This document shows positions 13,901 to 27,800 of a stretch of DNA of 64,000 nucleotides, piece by piece. Position 1 is the first letter of the stretch. Each line of letters opens with the position of its first letter. The notes under the pieces are model-generated. The model had not been told where the DNA came from, searched no databases, and was given only the letters and a program-made list of their open reading frames with translations. The position numbers were made by a program, and so were the translations under genes. The stretch comes from Cinnamomum chago (taxonomy: Eukaryota; Streptophyta; Magnoliopsida; Laurales; Lauraceae), in the NCBI GenBank assembly GCA_038049695.1, contig CP142452.1, forward strand, positions 92,201,501-92,265,500. Reading direction: 5' to 3'.

Positions 13901-15562
13901 CAACTCCCACAAAAGAGTTTCATGGTGTAACAATCAAGGTTGGAAAACTCAGAGAGTTGACTCTTGACTCTGCCGAGTCACCTTGTTTTGACAAAAGACC
14001 AAGTCAAATAGAGGGTACACTCAGCCAAGTTAAATATAAGTAATTAATGCTTGAGGTTTGGAGTCAGCAATTTAAAAATGACTGATTGAAAATTAATAAA
14101 TTAACTAATTTTAACTTATTATTATTAATACATGTAATACATGTATATCTAAATTCTATAAGTATTTGATCTATTTTTAAATATTTGCTTAAAAAATATG
14201 ACTATCCCAAGTCGTCGATTTGACTTTCTCCGAGTTATTATTTTAGAGATGAACGAGTCAAGCCCAAGTTACGAGTTTTCCAACCATGGTAACAATATAT
14301 GATATTTGGAATTGTCGGAGAGAGTGATGTGGGGTTGGTATCCTGTAATAACATGAGGTTCTGTGTATAATGTGAAGGGTCGGTGGAGTCTGTGGAGCTC
14401 ACTGGTCTTTGAAACCTTTTTTTTTCCTTTTGACAAATAATATTTTTACCTACCATTTGGGAAGAAGGAAAAACAATTTCATAGTGAAAAAGCTTGGGAG
14501 TTCATGTAAGCTCTAAGTAAGGCTGAAAACAAGTTGGGTCCATTCCAAATCCTAAGATCCACACTTATATCCAGTCCTGGACCAGTTGATATCATGTTGA
14601 GCCAGGTCTAGGGTACCTAAAAATAATCAATAGTTAACATTATTCTAATATAATAAATTATTATAACTGTAACTGAGTAGGGTCCATCATCATGTCATTA
14701 AGGTCCTTAAGGTCTTATTGCTAGACCAAGAAACAACCTATCAGATCTTAAAATTGGAACGCAGGGCAAAGAAAAATTCATCAGTAAATGCAAAGAAAAT
14801 TTATAAGGACAAATGCAATCTAGACTCTCAGCCCACCAATTTACAGCCTTGGTTATAAATGAGGTAGCAGCATGTGTCAACTGAAGAATTGGGCACTGCC
14901 CGCACATGGATCATTTTCAAGTAGATATCCTTTTAGGTCCTCTATTTCATTCTGATTGGACTTCTCCCTTAAAATTCATGTAGGGCTTCCTCCTTTGGAT
15001 ATGTTAAAAATAAATATTCATAGAAGTTAAATGAGGCATATGATTCCTTCTGTAGTTGCATAATAAAGAATGAAAAATATATCAATCAAGAGAAAAAAAG
15101 ATAGGCAAGACATTACCTGCCTTTCAGGGTCCAGTTGGATTGATAGATTCAAATGTGGCAGATATTCTTGCCATTTAGGAGGCCAACGATTTGGACAAGG
15201 CATTGTCATGAAATAGAGGAAGCTCCCATCCTCCATGAGAATTTGATATTCAAATCAAGCAAATGAACTTGATGGGCCATTCAGTAAGGACACAGTTTAG
15301 GCAAGTAGTCAAGATCAAGCCACTTGGTAATGGCACAGTTCATGCAAGTGAATCAGCTTTATCCAATTCACTAACGACATTGGGATAGCAGAGACAACTT
15401 GGTGGGTGGTCACACTCACACATGTTCAAAGCAGTCATATTTTTTGTTTTTCCATCTTATCAGTTTGATCTATCTTTTGTATATTCTACTTTATTTACTT
15501 TCAATAGCACAGCTATTCTGTATATTCTACTTTATTTCCTTTCAATAACTCAGTTGTTGTCT

Positions 15563-15603
<41 letters not shown>

Positions 15604-18600
15604 GTAAGCCCAATAGTAAGTCCTAATCCCTTTTTCATCTTGAAAGTAAACCAGTAATGTTTTACCAGGAAAGAGTAGGAGCAGAGAAAACTCATTTCTG
15701 GTTTCTCACAAAAAGCCCACTCCACTACCTAGAAATCCATATGGACCTACTCTAATTCTGAATGACCTTCAGAGTCATTAGTGAAAATTCAACCAAAATC
15801 TTCTCATCCATGATGAAATGTGCAAGTTCTGTTCTTTCTTCCTTCCGGATTTTGGGATAAATAAGCCGCCAAGCCAAGAGCAGTCGTTTTACACATGCCC
15901 AAGACTCCAGTCAACATTTTAGGATTCTCCACAATTTCCAGAGTTGATGTCAACATTTGCATTGCTTTTTCTTAGAGGCCAAAGGCCCTTAACTGTCCAG
16001 AATTAATGCTGCAGCACACATGTTTTGTAGGTGCTCCAAAAAGAAAAAAGGCAATCCTTAAGGTGCTTCCCAGCCAGATGTCCAGTCTCAGAATATGTTT
16101 AACAGGCTTATACTAACAGAAATGCATCGGAAAAATAAAGAACTGGATTTACATTACACCAGCATCTACTGGAGACAAACAGAAAAAATTAAATTAAGAT
16201 AAATAACATCAGGAATTTCAGCACAAAAAGCTACCTTTAGAAGAAGAAGTAAACGATGCCTTAAAGCTCGATCATCCGTCCTATCCAACAGAACTGTAAT
16301 GTGAGCAGTACCATCAAAAGGACCTACAGTTTTATAATGTTGTTCATAAACAATTGCCATTGCCCTTGCACAAAGTTCTCTGACCGATGAACCTCCACCT
16401 CCTCCAAAACCATCTAATCTTCCCATATCACACCAATCATCAGATGAACCCAATTCATCAGGTATAGCACCATCCACAGTAAGTCCTGTATCAGCATCAC
16501 AAAGGAATCGATGATACAATGCTCTAAAAAATGCCACTGGATCTCGAAGTGGAAAATCTTGTGCACGGCCACAGCTTCCACTCTCAAGCAACAGACGCAG
16601 GTAATATTGACCAACACAAACTTCTTTGGATAAGCTGGGATAACTAACTGAGAACTCAGTGTAGTTCCATGAAATTTGAGGCACGTTATCTTGACCAGCT
16701 GCGGCATCAACTATAGCACCCCCAGGAACAATATCTTCAGTGCGAGCCTTCTCAACATCTAATTTATGAACCTCAGCTTGTAAAGATTCTCTCAGTTCTT
16801 GCCTCGTACGCTCATTCCATATCAAGTCTGCACGGTTGTGGTCTAAACCAAATGCTCGCCAAAATTCTGGCCAGTTACAGAGTAGTCTACCAGATCCCAC
16901 TGGTGTGCTCTCCACAACAACCTGAGCAGGGGCAGGGAGGCCTGAGTTAGGAGAACCAGTCATACCAGCATCAGAGTCAACTGAATCTGTAGTATTTGGA
17001 TCCAGAGCCTGTGACGTAGCAATAGCAGAAACAGCAGCCCCCGAAGCATCAGTATGAAAAGCAACCCCCAAGGATGAAGAATCATTTGCTGGATTGGCTC
17101 CTGAAAGAACAGAAGAGTGGACAACCGAAACCTGTGCAAAATTTGAATCAGCAGCAGAATTTGGGAAGGCATCTGCTACTCTTGAAGCTCCAGCGCCTAC
17201 TTGCTTGATCAAATCACCATCTTCAGCATTACTAGGTAAAGCATGATCTTGAGATGTTACACCCCTCGTGACCCTACCCTTCCTCTGCTGAAGTATACGT
17301 CTTTGTCTTCTCCTAAACAAAGGTGCATCTTGATTAGACTGATTTTGCACGTCGTCAGGTGAAACATCATTAGACCTCGTGTGCAAATAAGCAACAAGAC
17401 CAGGAGGAAGAACTCGAGACAGCAAATCAAGAGCAGGTTGGTAAGAGTCCGCCCAAAGAGCTACAAGCTGACGACTAACATCACACCGCTCGCCAGCAGA
17501 AAGGAAAAAGGCATGCAACAAGTGTCGCAATAGAGCACCATCTCGCAATGCAGCATCACGCATGGACTCTGCTGCAATGGCATCTTCCTCTGCAATAGTA
17601 CGCATGATTACAGCTACAGTTTCTCTTACACTTTCTGCAGGATGTCCAAACAATGCAAACAAACGACGCCGCAACCCAGCCACTTGTCTTAATAATTCGA
17701 CAAAAGTTGTGTATTGAGTAGTCTCTCCATGAGGTTCACAAAGCATAGCCTCAAGAACTTCCACAATGGACATCGACAATAAAGGAGACACAGATATGGG
17801 CTTCAATCTGTTCACAAGAATAGTACCGTAGTTCTGATGTGAAAATAACACAGCTTTGGTGTGCATAAATGTTGCATGACGATCTCCCTTCGAATCCATC
17901 AACAAATTTGAATCCCCAGGGCCACCACCAACTAGTATGGCAACAAGCCCTGCAGCTTCTGCTGCTACACCTTCTGAGCCATTTCTGAGTAGCCCCATTA
18001 TTCTCCCAACAGCAGCAGGAAACGACATCACATGTGAAGCTGCACTTCTTGATGCAAGCAACCTGCGCAAGCATGCAATGAAGCCCATCACTGTTGCCGC
18101 CGCTTTAGGTGATGGAGGTGGTGGGGGAGGTGACTCTGGGGGAAGGTTCGGGGTAGCAGGAAGCATTGTGATTAAGGCCATCAATGTCACCTCAGGCACT
18201 TCTATGTTGGAGGGCACTCCAATATAAGGTATGCATGCATTGAACTCTCTTATTCTACGCCACAACCTAGCTCTAGAACCAGGAAGTGAACCCCCTTCAG
18301 CTACAGCATCTTTTGCAGCTGCTGCTAAATGTTTCAAATACATGGACGCACTCTCCATATCAGCGACAGATCGTTGTTGTCCAGTAGGAAATTGTTGGAG
18401 TTGCAAAAAAACTCTACCACAAGGAGGGTCGATACGGTGACCGGGCATGGTTAACCTTGGCAATACAGGAACAGGGCACTGACCCTGCATGAGTTAAACC
18501 ATGACTGTCATCATGTAAGGAAAATCCAGTTGGTCTGCTGCTAGAAAGAGAGGGAAAATACTGCTAATTCAAACGGAATGATAAATTCCAATGTGAGAAT

Positions 18601-21600
18601 TGTAACAAATGTTCTTAAATCAAATAACATGCATCAACATGAGAACACAACTACCTACTTCCGTTTGCAAAACATCTCGAACTGCTGCCAGCAAGCTATC
18701 ACGAGAGGTGCTTGCATAAACCTGAAATTAAAGAACATATGCTGACATTTAGATAGTTTGTTCAGATGAAATATTTGGAGATTTTTTCCCCTCAATTAAT
18801 CAGAGGTTGAGTCAAGTTCTTACATGAATAGGACAACCATCGTTGAACTCAATCGCAAACATCTGTGGTTCTTCAGCAAAACGAACAAGAGAACTCACAG
18901 CAGATAAGGGGCGAACAATCACAGCCTACATACACAACAAATTCTCAGTCAGAGTACCCACCATAAACCCTATCCATGTACAAACCTCATACTTCATAAA
19001 TCATAATCCACATATCCAGAACTTATGGAAGAAACAATTTAGAGAAGAAATTATGGGAACAAGACGAGACTGGAGAGCCAAAATCATGTATATTCACTAT
19101 TCATGAAAGAAGTGAATATCAAAACAAAAGGTTTAAGATTCACCACTCAAGTGGGCTTCACTTAAGAGCCTCAGAAACTTTAATTAAAATAGAAAGAAAA
19201 CCATTGGGATGTGGCATGCCCACTTTGCCTATGCAAGGAGGATGACGAGGACAACTTCATGCCAAAAGAGAGGAGGCGGTATTGAATGTTTGTTCTTTTT
19301 ATTTTTTTTATAAGAAAGCAAAAGACAAGAATGCCTGTATTATTTTCTAAAATTCTGTTTTCTTGGTAAAGAGCAATGACTGTTGAGGAGGGGCAAAAGG
19401 GTATAACATTAGAATGCCCATCTCAATTCCTAAAATTTCTCCATTTCAAACAAAGCAAAGAAGATGTTGAGGATGGGCAATTGCCCCCACTCGACCCCTC
19501 TTGGCTCCATCCAAGATTGTGATTCATTTAGGACACTGTAATCAGGCAAAAGCCGATACAAACAGAAAGCCTAAGTGACAAGTAAATTAGAATCTTCCTC
19601 ATTTCAATAAAAGCACCATGCAACATGTGCATTAGTAATAAATATAGCCTGGCTCGTTGTCACGAACACGAGATGGCAGATTTGAGCCATGTTACCAATT
19701 GAAAAAAAAAATTAAAAAAAATAAATATAATTTTTCCATTTGCATAGACAAAATTAACCCTTTTAAAAGAAGAAAGTTAAAAAAAATTTGCCATTTGCAA
19801 AAACAAAATTAACCCTCTTAAAAGAAGAAAGTTCAAAGTAAAGTAGCAACATTATTGGCAAAAAAAATGAACACAACTGATGCAGCCCGACAAAAGACTA
19901 GGGCCTGCAGGCCCCTCTGATGGACCATTTGATGGGGTCCACATGATTTCTGATTCAATCAGAGATCCCTATCCTTATCTAGATTAGTAATATTATTTAG
20001 TTGCTTAATAGGATTGCTTTCTAAATTCTATTTAGGATAGGATTAGGTAACTTTCTATTAGTATTTTGATTAGTTTAGAAACAGGATGCTCTATATATAG
20101 AGAAGAGACCTATTGTTTTTATTATGCATTATTAATCAATTCAATTCAAGTAACGTGAGTTATTCCCATGAGTTCATGGCTGTGAGTGCTATTTTGTGTG
20201 GAATCCCTTTGTTGGATTCGATCAACCTCATCTGAGAGGTTGGTCTATTCGATCGAAGGTCCAGGGCTGTGTCAACAACACCAGAACAAACTTAAAAGCC
20301 CAATGATCCACAAATACATCAAAAGAGAGCAAACAAGACTAGAGAGCCCATTAATAGACCTTCAACTTACCTCATAGTTCTCTGGACGCCTTTCAACAAG
20401 AGAAACCTTTGTAAGAATGAGTTGACGAGAAACAGCATCACCTTGTTCCCCAAGCCCTCCCTTAGGCCCTACTCCTAAACTCAGTCCCAAAACATTAGTT
20501 GTACCATGAGCAGCAGAACGCAACCTCGTCACAGACCATCCTCCAAAAGGTGTTTCATCAGCCCCAACCGCCTCCATGGCTGCACAACAAGGTAGCTTCT
20601 TTAAAAACTGTGCCAAATAAAATAAAAAATAAAAAAATTTGTACCAATAACCAGCTCATTTTTTATGGGAAAAAGATGCATAGCTAGAAGGAGAAGACAG
20701 TATTGTGCCACATAATAAAGCAACACAAGAAGGTTTTTAATTCATGAGAAAGAACTATTATGCCCGGAAATGGATACTTTTATGATTAAGTGATGAAAAT
20801 AAGAATATCTTCGAAGTCATGCATAAAAAGAACAGGACAAAGTTGCAGCTAATTCCATGCCTTCAATGCATAATATGCATATCATGCGAATGACAGAAAA
20901 ATTAAAGGCCTATTTGTTTGCATAGAATACATAGGAATTGCATACATAGGAATTCATTGTCGAACGAGCTCCACCGAAGGATTATTGAAGGAAGAGGGGA
21001 GGGGTCAAGGAAATAAGATAGTTGTGTAGACGGGACCTTGACTTTCCTAGAATTTAAGTCACTAGGGTGATGGCGTGTTATTCATTTCCCATCTTCCCTT
21101 GATTCAATTTCCTTTGTTAAAGTTGACTTTAGTTCTATCTTGGATATTTTTGTTAGTCTCCCTTGGGTCTCAGAAGCCTTGATTGCGAAAAACAAAAAAA
21201 TTGTGCTTTTCTAGCTAAACGTTGGTGGAGGTTTGGGGAAGGGAGGTCTGTGGAGGAGGATTATTGTCAAAGCATGATGAGCAAGAGTAAGAGGTTAGGG
21301 CTGTAGAAGAGTCCCTAGGTATTGTGTATACGGTTTGTAGGGTACAATTCAATGTTTTGGAGAATAGTGCAATGTTAGAAAGAAGTCGTTAGTTTCATAG
21401 TTGTAAACCATCTTGCTCTGAGAGGTTTTCTTTTAAGTCACTCTATGTAGTATCAAATTCATCCTCAGATTCTTGATGCATGGCTAGGTGGCTAGCTCTG
21501 GCACCATCCAAAGTGGAAACATTTTGTTGGCTAGCAGTTGCAGGTAGAGTGTCAACAGCTGATAATCTTAGAAGCAACAGAATTACATCAGAGAACATTT

Positions 21601-21786
21601 CAGATGTACTCTTTGTACGAAAAGGACAGGAAGTTGATTAATCATCTCTTTTTACCTTGTAATTTTTCATTCTCATTTTGGAATCATTTCCTTCAAAAGT
21701 GTGCTAGGTGTATTCCAGGATCCATCACGTTGGCAGATGCTTGGACTACAACTCCTTTTCACAAATTGTACCCAAGACAAAGAGTG

Positions 21787-21835
<49 letters not shown>

Positions 21836-24800
21836 CGCATGACATTTTGGAGAGATTGAATGTGGAATGAAGAAATATCCAAAACACTGTGCCCATTTAG
21901 GGTCGTCTGTTGTTCTCTTATAAAGGGAATGAATCCCTGATTACAAGCCATTAAGCTTATCTATAGGGCTGAATGCCTTGATTACAAGCCTAAATAACTG
22001 ATTTACAAACTAAGAATGTACAGGTGTAATTGACTAAGTAATACATGAAGACTGGGCCCAAAATGGGCGTGTGCTTGGATTGACACCCCCCTTCAAATTG
22101 ATGCTGGGGAGTCATAAAGCAGCAATTTGGAAATAAGAAATTGATGTCTAGGCCGAGGACGTCCCTTTGTGAAGATATCTGCAAACTGAAACTCTGTAGG
22201 GACATGAGGTAGACTAATGACATCCTGCTTAAATTCATCCCGAATAAAGTGGCAGTCAACTTCAATATGCTTGGTGCGTTCATGGAATACTGGATTTTCA
22301 GTGATTCGGATAGCCCCAATATTGTCGGCATGCAATGGAGTAGGAGAGGTTTGAGCGAACCCGAAGTCCGAAAGAAGTCCCCGTAGCCATAAGACCTAAG
22401 AACAAGCAAAAGACATTGCCCTATATTCAGCTTCTGTGGAAGATCGAGACACCCGTTCTTGTTTCTTGCATTTCCAAGAAATGAGAGAATTGCCAAGGTA
22501 CATGCACCAACCAATAGTAGAACGGCGTGTGTCCTGACAGCCTGCCCAGTCAGCATCTGCATAAGCGGTCAGATGAAGAGGATTATCCTTTGGATAATAT
22601 AAACCACGAGGGACAGTTCTTAGCAGATAGCGGATAATGCGCTTCACAACTGCCAAATGAAGGTGGCGAGGAGCTGTCATAAACTGGCTCACAAGATTAA
22701 CAGTATAGGATATGTCAGGTCTAGTGATGGTGAGATAAACAAGACTTCTCACCAGGCGCCGGTATGGTTGAGGATCAGGAAGAAGATCACCATCATCCTT
22801 ACTCAGCTTGAGATTTACCTCGACAGGTGTATCAACAGGCGAAGAATCATGGAGGTCAGCCAACTCGATAAGATCTGATGTGTATTTGTGTTGATTAACA
22901 AATAGACCTTTGGACGATTGATGCACCTCTAAGCCCAAGAAATAATGCAAGGGGCCCAAATCCTTCATATGGAAGTAAGTCCGGAGAGAATCTTGAAGAG
23001 ATTTGATCATACCATCATCCGTGCCAGTGATAATAATATCGTCAACATACACTAGAAGCACAGTAACCCCAGTAGAGTTGTGGCAAAGAAAGAGAGATGG
23101 ATCATAAGGACTTTGAGTAAAGCCACTTTTGCATAAGCGACCCCTAAAGGTTTCGAACCATGCCCGAGGTGCTTGCTTTAGACCATAAAGCGATTTCCGC
23201 AGCCGACAGACAGACCTCTTGGAGGGAGAGGGGACGCCTTGTGGTATACGCATATAGACCTCTTCTTGCAAATCCCCATGGAGAAATGCATTTTTGACAT
23301 CCATTTGGTAAAATGGCCAAGACTGAGATGCAACAATGGCAAGAAGTAACCTAACAGATGTCATCTTTGCACAGGTGTAAACGTCTCCTCATAGTTAATG
23401 CCATACTCCTGTCTGCTTCCGAGTGCCACAAGTCGAGCTTTGTGTCGATCCAAGGACCCATCAGATTTAAGTTTGATCGAGTAGATCCATTTGCAACCAA
23501 TGGGCTTAACTGCTGAAGGGCACTCCACAATATCCCATGTGTGATCCAGAGCCAATGCATCTAATTCCTCCTTCATGGCCTGGTTCCAGCAATCTTGTTG
23601 GACAGCCTGCAAATAAGAACTTGGGATAGAGATAGAAGATAGGGTGATCATCAAAGAAGTGTGGGTAAAGCCATACCGCTCAGGCGGTCTAGAAGTTCTG
23701 GAGGAGCGACGTAAGGCAGGAGTAGGCGTGGAACCATTTGTCGGTGGAGGATCAGGGGGAGGGCCATCTGCAGTGGGAGGTTTCTCCCGTCGGTGGTATA
23801 CAAAAGCAGGATTAAACCTAGTAACAGAGGTTTGATCCGAAAAACCTGGTAAGAGAGCTGGGGAAGAGGGAGGAGGACAATCCATGTGAGTTTGGAATAA
23901 ATATTGATTTTCAAAGAAAATAACATTTCGAGAAACCCTGATACGACGACCAATGGGATCATAACAAACAAAACCTTTTTGATTAGTGGCATAACCGAAA
24001 AAAGCACACCTGCGAGATTGTGCTGTGAGTTTCGTTCTTTCGGTGGGAGGTAAATGAACAAAGCAAACACAGCCAAAGGTATGTAGGTGATCAAACACAG
24101 GATGATGACCAAATAATTTAAAATGAGGTGTTAAATGAGCAATGGTAGGTGATGGAAGGCGGTTAATGAGATAGACAGCCGTTGTGAGAGCTTCAGTCCA
24201 AAAACGAGGGGGAACAGATGATTCAATCAGAAGAGTTCTAGTTACATCAAGAAGATGTCTGTTTTTCCGTTCTGCGACTCCATTTTGTTGTGGAGTATAC
24301 GGACAGGTACGTTGAGAAATGATTCCTTTATTGGTTAAAAAGGATTGAAAATCCTTGAAAACATACTCCCCCCCTGAGTTTGAGCGCAAAGTTTTAATGC
24401 ATTTAGAAAATTGGGTTTCCACATATTTAACAAAAAATGTAAATGCATTAAGAACATCAGACTTCGAATGTAAGAAATAAATCCAAGTAAATCTGCCGTA
24501 GTCATCAATGAATGTGACAAAATACTTGAAATGACTATGTGAAAGGGTCGGAGCAATGCCCCAAACATCACTGTGAATTAAGTCAAAACATGCAGTGCTC
24601 CGTGTGTGAGAGGTTGGAAAGGGTAAAGTTTTACTCTTACCTAATTTACAAGCATCACAGTCAAAAGAAGCAGAAGCAACAGGTTTATTTATTAATCCAA
24701 ATTGAAATAATGTAGACATAGTAGAAGCATTCGGATGACCAAGTCTATTATGCCACAAATGAGAATGATTCTGAATGAAAAAACAAAATAACTGATGTAA

Positions 24801-27800
24801 AGGATTATTCGCAATAACAGAAGACATTGGTAACGGAAAAAGTCTGCCACGCTTAGGCCCCCTCGCGATCACTTCCCCCGACTCCTGGTCCTGCACAACA
24901 CATCCAGAAGAAGAAAAGGAGACAGTGTAATTATTTTCAACAAGTTGTCCCACAGAAACCAAATTAGTAGCAAGAGGAGGAGAAACCAAAACATTGGTTA
25001 AGGGTAAGGGGCCAGGGGTATCACCAATAGAGGTGATGGGGAGATGATCTCCGTTGGCAGCTTGAACAGTGAGATGACCAGTGTAAGGAACATCATTTTG
25101 TAATGTGGCGGGTGATGAGGCCATATGGTTACTTGCACCAGAATCTAAGTACCAGGTATTGGAAAGAGAGGAAGCAATACCTGCGATGTTCATGGATGCT
25201 AAGGCATTGATGATCATTTGGTTAACCATATCAGGGGTGAGGAGCAGGAGACATAGATTGTGATGAGGAACCAGGCTGTGAGGATGAATCATACGGCAGA
25301 GATCCACTGAAGTCAGATGAAACATATGGTGGAGTAGTCACTGTGTAAGCAGTAGGAGCAAATGACACAGTGGAAGTACCAGGGCCGGACTGCACATAAT
25401 TGCGGGAAGCTGAATTGCGAGCCTTCTTCTGACATTCTTCAATAACATGACCAGTGGCCTTACAATATCTGCAAATTTTTTACTTGCATTGATTTGCATA
25501 GTGACCATATTTTTTGCAGTTATGACACTGAACTTTACTGATGTCCCGAGGAGGTTGTCTGGTTGTGGCAACATAGGCAAATGGAGCCTCCGCAGAGCGG
25601 CGTTGTTCCAGATTAGTTTTAGTAGCTAGACGTTGCTCCTCCCGCAGAAGTTCCTGAAGACAGGCATCCAAGTTGGGAAGAGGAGCCCTGCTCATCAAGT
25701 TCGATCGAACTGTCTCAAACTCCAAACGAAGCTTCATGAGGAGCTGATCCCGATGACTACTTTCCTGTAATGGAAGTAATTCCGGTAGAAGTGCTGCAAA
25801 GACCGTGGCAAACTTAATCTCATCATATTCAGACCACAGTCGGCAGAAGCCATTGTAATACTCCTGAATAGACTGGGTACCTTGAGTGAATTGAGAGATT
25901 TCAAGTTCCAATTGAAACTGGCGAGCAACATTGCCCTGTTGATAAACTTTCTGAAGATAGCCCCACATTTCATGAGCATTTTTGCAGGGTTTTAGGTTGA
26001 GAATAAAATGTGACTCAATAGAGCCTAGCAACCAGGTCTTGATTTTAGCATCCTTTGTCTTCCACGCTAAAATCTTTGTATCATCTTCCTCAGGTTGAGG
26101 TTCAGATCCATCAATGTGTCCCCATAGTTCTTTTCCTTCCAAGTAAATTTGAAATTGAAAAGCCCATGATGTATAATTTGTGCCATCAAATTGAACCAGG
26201 GCTAGCTCATGTTTATCCATGACAAAAGACTAGGAAGAAGCACACAAAGCAGTAGCAGCAACAGATCAATGTACAGAAAACAGTAGATGAAATAGAAGAG
26301 GCCACAATCACCAAGAAGAATGAAAGGAACATCGAACAGTACGCATCACCAGCAATCCAATATGAAGCAGATGGTCACAGAGACCCAAAAAAACCAAAAA
26401 AACAAGCCAGACGACCTCCTGGGTTGTGTTTGGAGAAGCACGTGGGGCCCACAGATAGATTGGAATACAGATCAGGTGTAATATCTGAATGCCATTCTTA
26501 ATTGTCTTCCTTGAGATGAAATCTGGTGTACAGAAGCTAAGGATCCAAAGTTTTGGACGGTATAGATGAAATCTATTTCCAGAAATGTGATAATGACGAG
26601 ATGGAGGAAATGACCCACTTCTGATTGGCAAAAAATTGTGAAAAAATCACAAAAAATTCCTCCTGCAGTGGTCGACCAAGACTGTGTAGGATTCCAAAGG
26701 TGTCTGGATGATCACAAGTGGCCCACTGTTAAACAGCTAGGATCAGCAGGACACGTCCTTGGTCGTTAGTGGAAGAATATCCACGTGGCCCCCAGTGGAT
26801 GATCAGAGTTGGGGGATGAAAAGACAGATTTTCCGCAACTATGGGAAGAAGTCCCACTTGAAACGGATCAGAATCCACAATCTTGGATGGTTGAGATGAA
26901 AACTTCTTGATAAAATTGAAATATCACAAAATAAGCTGGATGGCCTACCTCTAATGAGACAAAATTCCTGGAAAAATAGTGATAAAAAAGAGGAATAACA
27001 GGCGACCTTGGAGACTGATTCTGTCAGTTTATGATATGATGATCTTCAATGGGCCATGAGGGATCTGCAATGATCAGAGATGATTGGAGATGATCCGGCT
27101 GAAGAGGGTGATCACAGATGATCACAGCTTCCAATGCTTGGAAGATGACTTAGCAGAAGATCACAGATGATTGACCTTTGCTCTGATACCATGACATTTT
27201 GGAGAGATTGAATGTGGAATGAAGAAATATGCAAAAACATTGTGCCCATTTAGGGTCGTCCGTTGTTCTCTTATAAAGGGAATGAATCCCTGATTACAAG
27301 CCATTAAGCTTATCTATAGGGCTGAATGCCCTAATTACAAGCCTAAATAACTGATTTACAAACTAAGAATGTACAGGTGTAATTGACTAAGTAATACATG
27401 AAGACTGGGCCCAAAATGGGCCTGGGCTTGGATTGACAACGCACACTACATTACCTCATACAAAACAAACACAAACCTTACTTCACCAACGCACACTACA
27501 TTACCTCATACAAAACAAACACAAACATTACTTCACCAGAAACTTTATCTCACATTTTCCATTGATGTGACATTTACTTTGCCATTAATTTACCAGCAAG
27601 TATCGTGGTCACCTCCTCCAAATGGAGTCTTAATATTCAACACCGATGGAGCAGCTAGAGGTAAGCCTGGTGCTGTGGGAAATGAAAGAGTTTTGCATAA
27701 TACCAAAGGGGAAATGTAATATGATTTTCCAAGTTCACAGGTGTCAAGAATATAGACGAGGTTGAGGTGATTGGTATCTTGGAAGCTATTAGGATTTCCA

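Larger units (their letters stand above)
12547..16234 (-). other. GRV2 intron 7 and its repeats
   Basis: This 3.7-kb intron follows the 750-codon exon 7. It holds a hAT-type MITE (13935-14288) and a (GA)n tract (15567-15600). It also holds an unexplained ORF with a donor-like end on the minus strand (15114-15236). Exons 7 and 8 join in the family order without it, so that ORF is not treated as a GRV2 exon. The remainder is AT-rich with no recognised content. Confidence 0.55.
18926..20370 (-). other. GRV2 intron 4
   Basis: This 1.4-kb intron contains a SINE-like remnant (19643-19702) and a solo LTR (19878-20274). The remaining sequence is AT-rich. A short tandem duplication lies around 19732-19835, where AAAATTAACCCT and TTAAAAGAAGAAAGTT each occur twice. 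Confidence 0.6.
21840..27438 (-). mobile_element. Ty1/copia LTR retrotransposon, full-length structure, decayed ORFs
   Basis: The LTRs are 21840-22085 (3') and 27192-27438 (5'). They differ by about seven substitutions and one indel, roughly 97% identical. Each runs TGTCAATCC...CCAAAATGTCA on the minus strand. The 5-bp target duplication ACGCA lies at 21835-21839 and 27439-27443. The primer-binding site TGGTATCAGAGC (complement of 27180-27191) adjoins the 5' LTR. The polypurine tract AAGGGGGG (complement of 22086-22093) adjoins the 3' LTR. The order gag, protease, integrase, reverse transcriptase, RNase H is that of copia. It lies in the same orientation as GRV2. Confidence 0.95.

Noticed and set aside
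15027..15236. An extra GRV2 exon in intron 7
   Set aside because: Exons 7 and 8 join directly in phase and in family order. No acceptor adjoins the ORF start.
16414..18440. Several ORFs on both strands over GRV2 exon 7
   Set aside because: They are overlapping-frame shadows of the long conserved exon.
21538..21870. A 110-residue plus-strand protein gene
   Set aside because: The frame is part of a LINE remnant and runs through a TC microsatellite.
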